Shown here piece after piece: positions 6,329 through 6,844 of a stretch of 6,844 bases of DNA (position 1 is the stretch's first letter; every line of letters starts with the position of its first letter). A program made the position numbers and the translations under genes. This DNA comes from Microbacteriaceae bacterium (GTDB lineage: Bacteria; Actinomycetota; Actinomycetes; Actinomycetales; Microbacteriaceae). The stretch covers positions 1 through 6,844 of the forward strand of contig JAODAY010000322.1 of the NCBI GenBank assembly GCA_025463665.1, written 5' to 3'. A model generated the notes under the pieces. The model did not search any database and had not been told where the DNA came from. It saw nothing but the letters and a program-made list of their open reading frames with translations.

Positions 6329-6844
6329 CCACAGAGACGCGCTCCTCGAGAAGGAGCTCGGCGAGCCTCAAGCACCGGCTCGCCGAGCGGGGGATCGACC
6401 CCAAGCTCTGGCTGCTGGTGCCCGCGATCGTGTTCGCGATCGCGCTGTTCGTCTACCCGTTCGCCTACGGCATCGGGCTCACCTTCCAGCCGCTTCCGGC
6501 GACGCAGGAACAGTGGGGCGGCGGCATCCTTGCCAACTACTTCGCGTTCTTCGGCGACGACTTCATCTTCGACTCGGTCTGGCTCACGTTGAGGCTGGCG
6601 CTGCCGGCGGCGCTGTTCAACGTGCTGATCTCGATTCCGATCGCCTTCAAGCTTCGCGGCAAGTTCCGGGGCAAGAGGAACCTGCAGACGCTTCTCGTGC
6701 TGCCGATCACCCTCGGCACCGTGCTCACCGCGCAGGGACTGCTGATCTTCGCCGGACGCCAGGGCTGGCTCAACCGGTTCCTGCTCGAGGCGGGACTCAT
6801 CGATGAGCCGCTGCAGCTGGTGAACAACTACCTCGGCGTGATGT
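6325..6844 (+). CDS. ABC importer permease (PotB-like, binding-protein-dependent type), cut by right edge
   Basis: The first 173 residues of an inner-membrane permease that forms part of the channel with a second permease presumably encoded downstream. The ATG at 6325 overlaps the ATPase stop (ATGA) and has GAGGTG (6314-6319) five bases upstream. A basic cytoplasmic N-terminus (about 1-27, rich in Arg and Lys) is followed by a first hydrophobic segment at roughly 28-52 (LWLLVPAIVFAIALFVYPFAYGI), a loop with GGGILANYFAFFGDD, a second segment at about 84-108 and a third at about 121-143. NYFAFFGDDFIFDSVWLTLRLALPAALFN resembles the usual start of the permease domain, in which an early loop precedes the transmembrane core. 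The coupling EAA loop lies beyond the window. The overlap implies tight translational coupling and equal stoichiometry with the ATPase. Confidence 0.94.
   Translation, partial: MTTETRSSRRSSASLKHRLAERGIDPKLWLLVPAIVFAIALFVYPFAYGIGLTFQPLPATQEQWGGGILANYFAFFGDDFIFDSVWLTLRLALPAALFNVLISIPIAFKLRGKFRGKRNLQTLLVLPITLGTVLTAQGLLIFAGRQGWLNRFLLEAGLIDEPLQLVNNYLGVM

Noticed and set aside
3967..6844. CUT1 sugar importer (MalE/MalF/MalG type) as the identity of the ABC system
   Set aside because: The binding protein lacks the usual CUT1 sequence flavour, and the operon includes its own PotA-like ATPase between binding protein and permease, an order typical of polyamine/iron-type importers.
1..6844. tRNA, rRNA, CRISPR arrays, insertion sequences, attachment sites
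   Set aside because: I read both strands for tandem spaced repeats, transposase-like proteins and terminal inverted repeats and saw none; almost all sequence is taken up by the six genes.

Overview
The window is GC-rich, densely coded DNA with strong GC preference at third codon positions, Shine-Dalgarno-led genes, a GTG start and a LacI-type regulator beside a lipoprotein-type binding protein. Together with protein style this suggests a high-GC actinobacterium, most likely Microbacteriaceae. That placement is inference from composition and protein flavour; no taxonomic marker is present.

Layout. The left 2.6 kb is read leftward: uxaC (uronate isomerase, 1220-2641) followed 24 bases later by manD (D-mannonate dehydratase of the enolase superfamily, 1-1195), whose last few codons lie beyond the left edge. 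A control region of 240 bases (2642-2881) separates these from a rightward block: a LacI-family regulator (2882-3931), then an ABC importer made of a lipoprotein substrate-binding protein (3967-5190), an ATPase (5195-6328) and a first permease (6325 to the right edge, cut). The importer genes are packed end to end (4-base gap, then an ATGA overlap), so they form one operon that continues rightward, presumably into a second permease.

How the genes fit together. UxaC turns D-glucuronate into D-fructuronate, an oxidoreductase not present here (UxuB-type) would give D-mannonate, and ManD dehydrates that to 2-keto-3-deoxy-D-gluconate. The adjacent importer and regulator therefore read as the uptake and control parts of a hexuronate (or uronate-containing compound) catabolic locus. 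The importer is not the usual CUT1 sugar type. Its binding protein resembles the PotD/AfuA-like polyamine/iron/thiamine families, and it carries its own PotA-like ATPase, so its substrate is the main open question.

Regulatory structure is unusually visible. There is a near-perfect 24-bp dyad abutting the uxaC ribosome binding site, a LacI-type operator lying between the -35 and -10 of the regulator's own promoter, overlapping inverted repeats in the regulator's leader, and a C-rich/G-poor tract followed by a 22-bp dyad spanning the regulator's stop codon just before the importer genes. I saw no mobile element, RNA gene or CRISPR array. There is no wholly novel system here; the interest lies in the transporter-pathway pairing, a Pro-for-Ala position in ManD, and the control sites.
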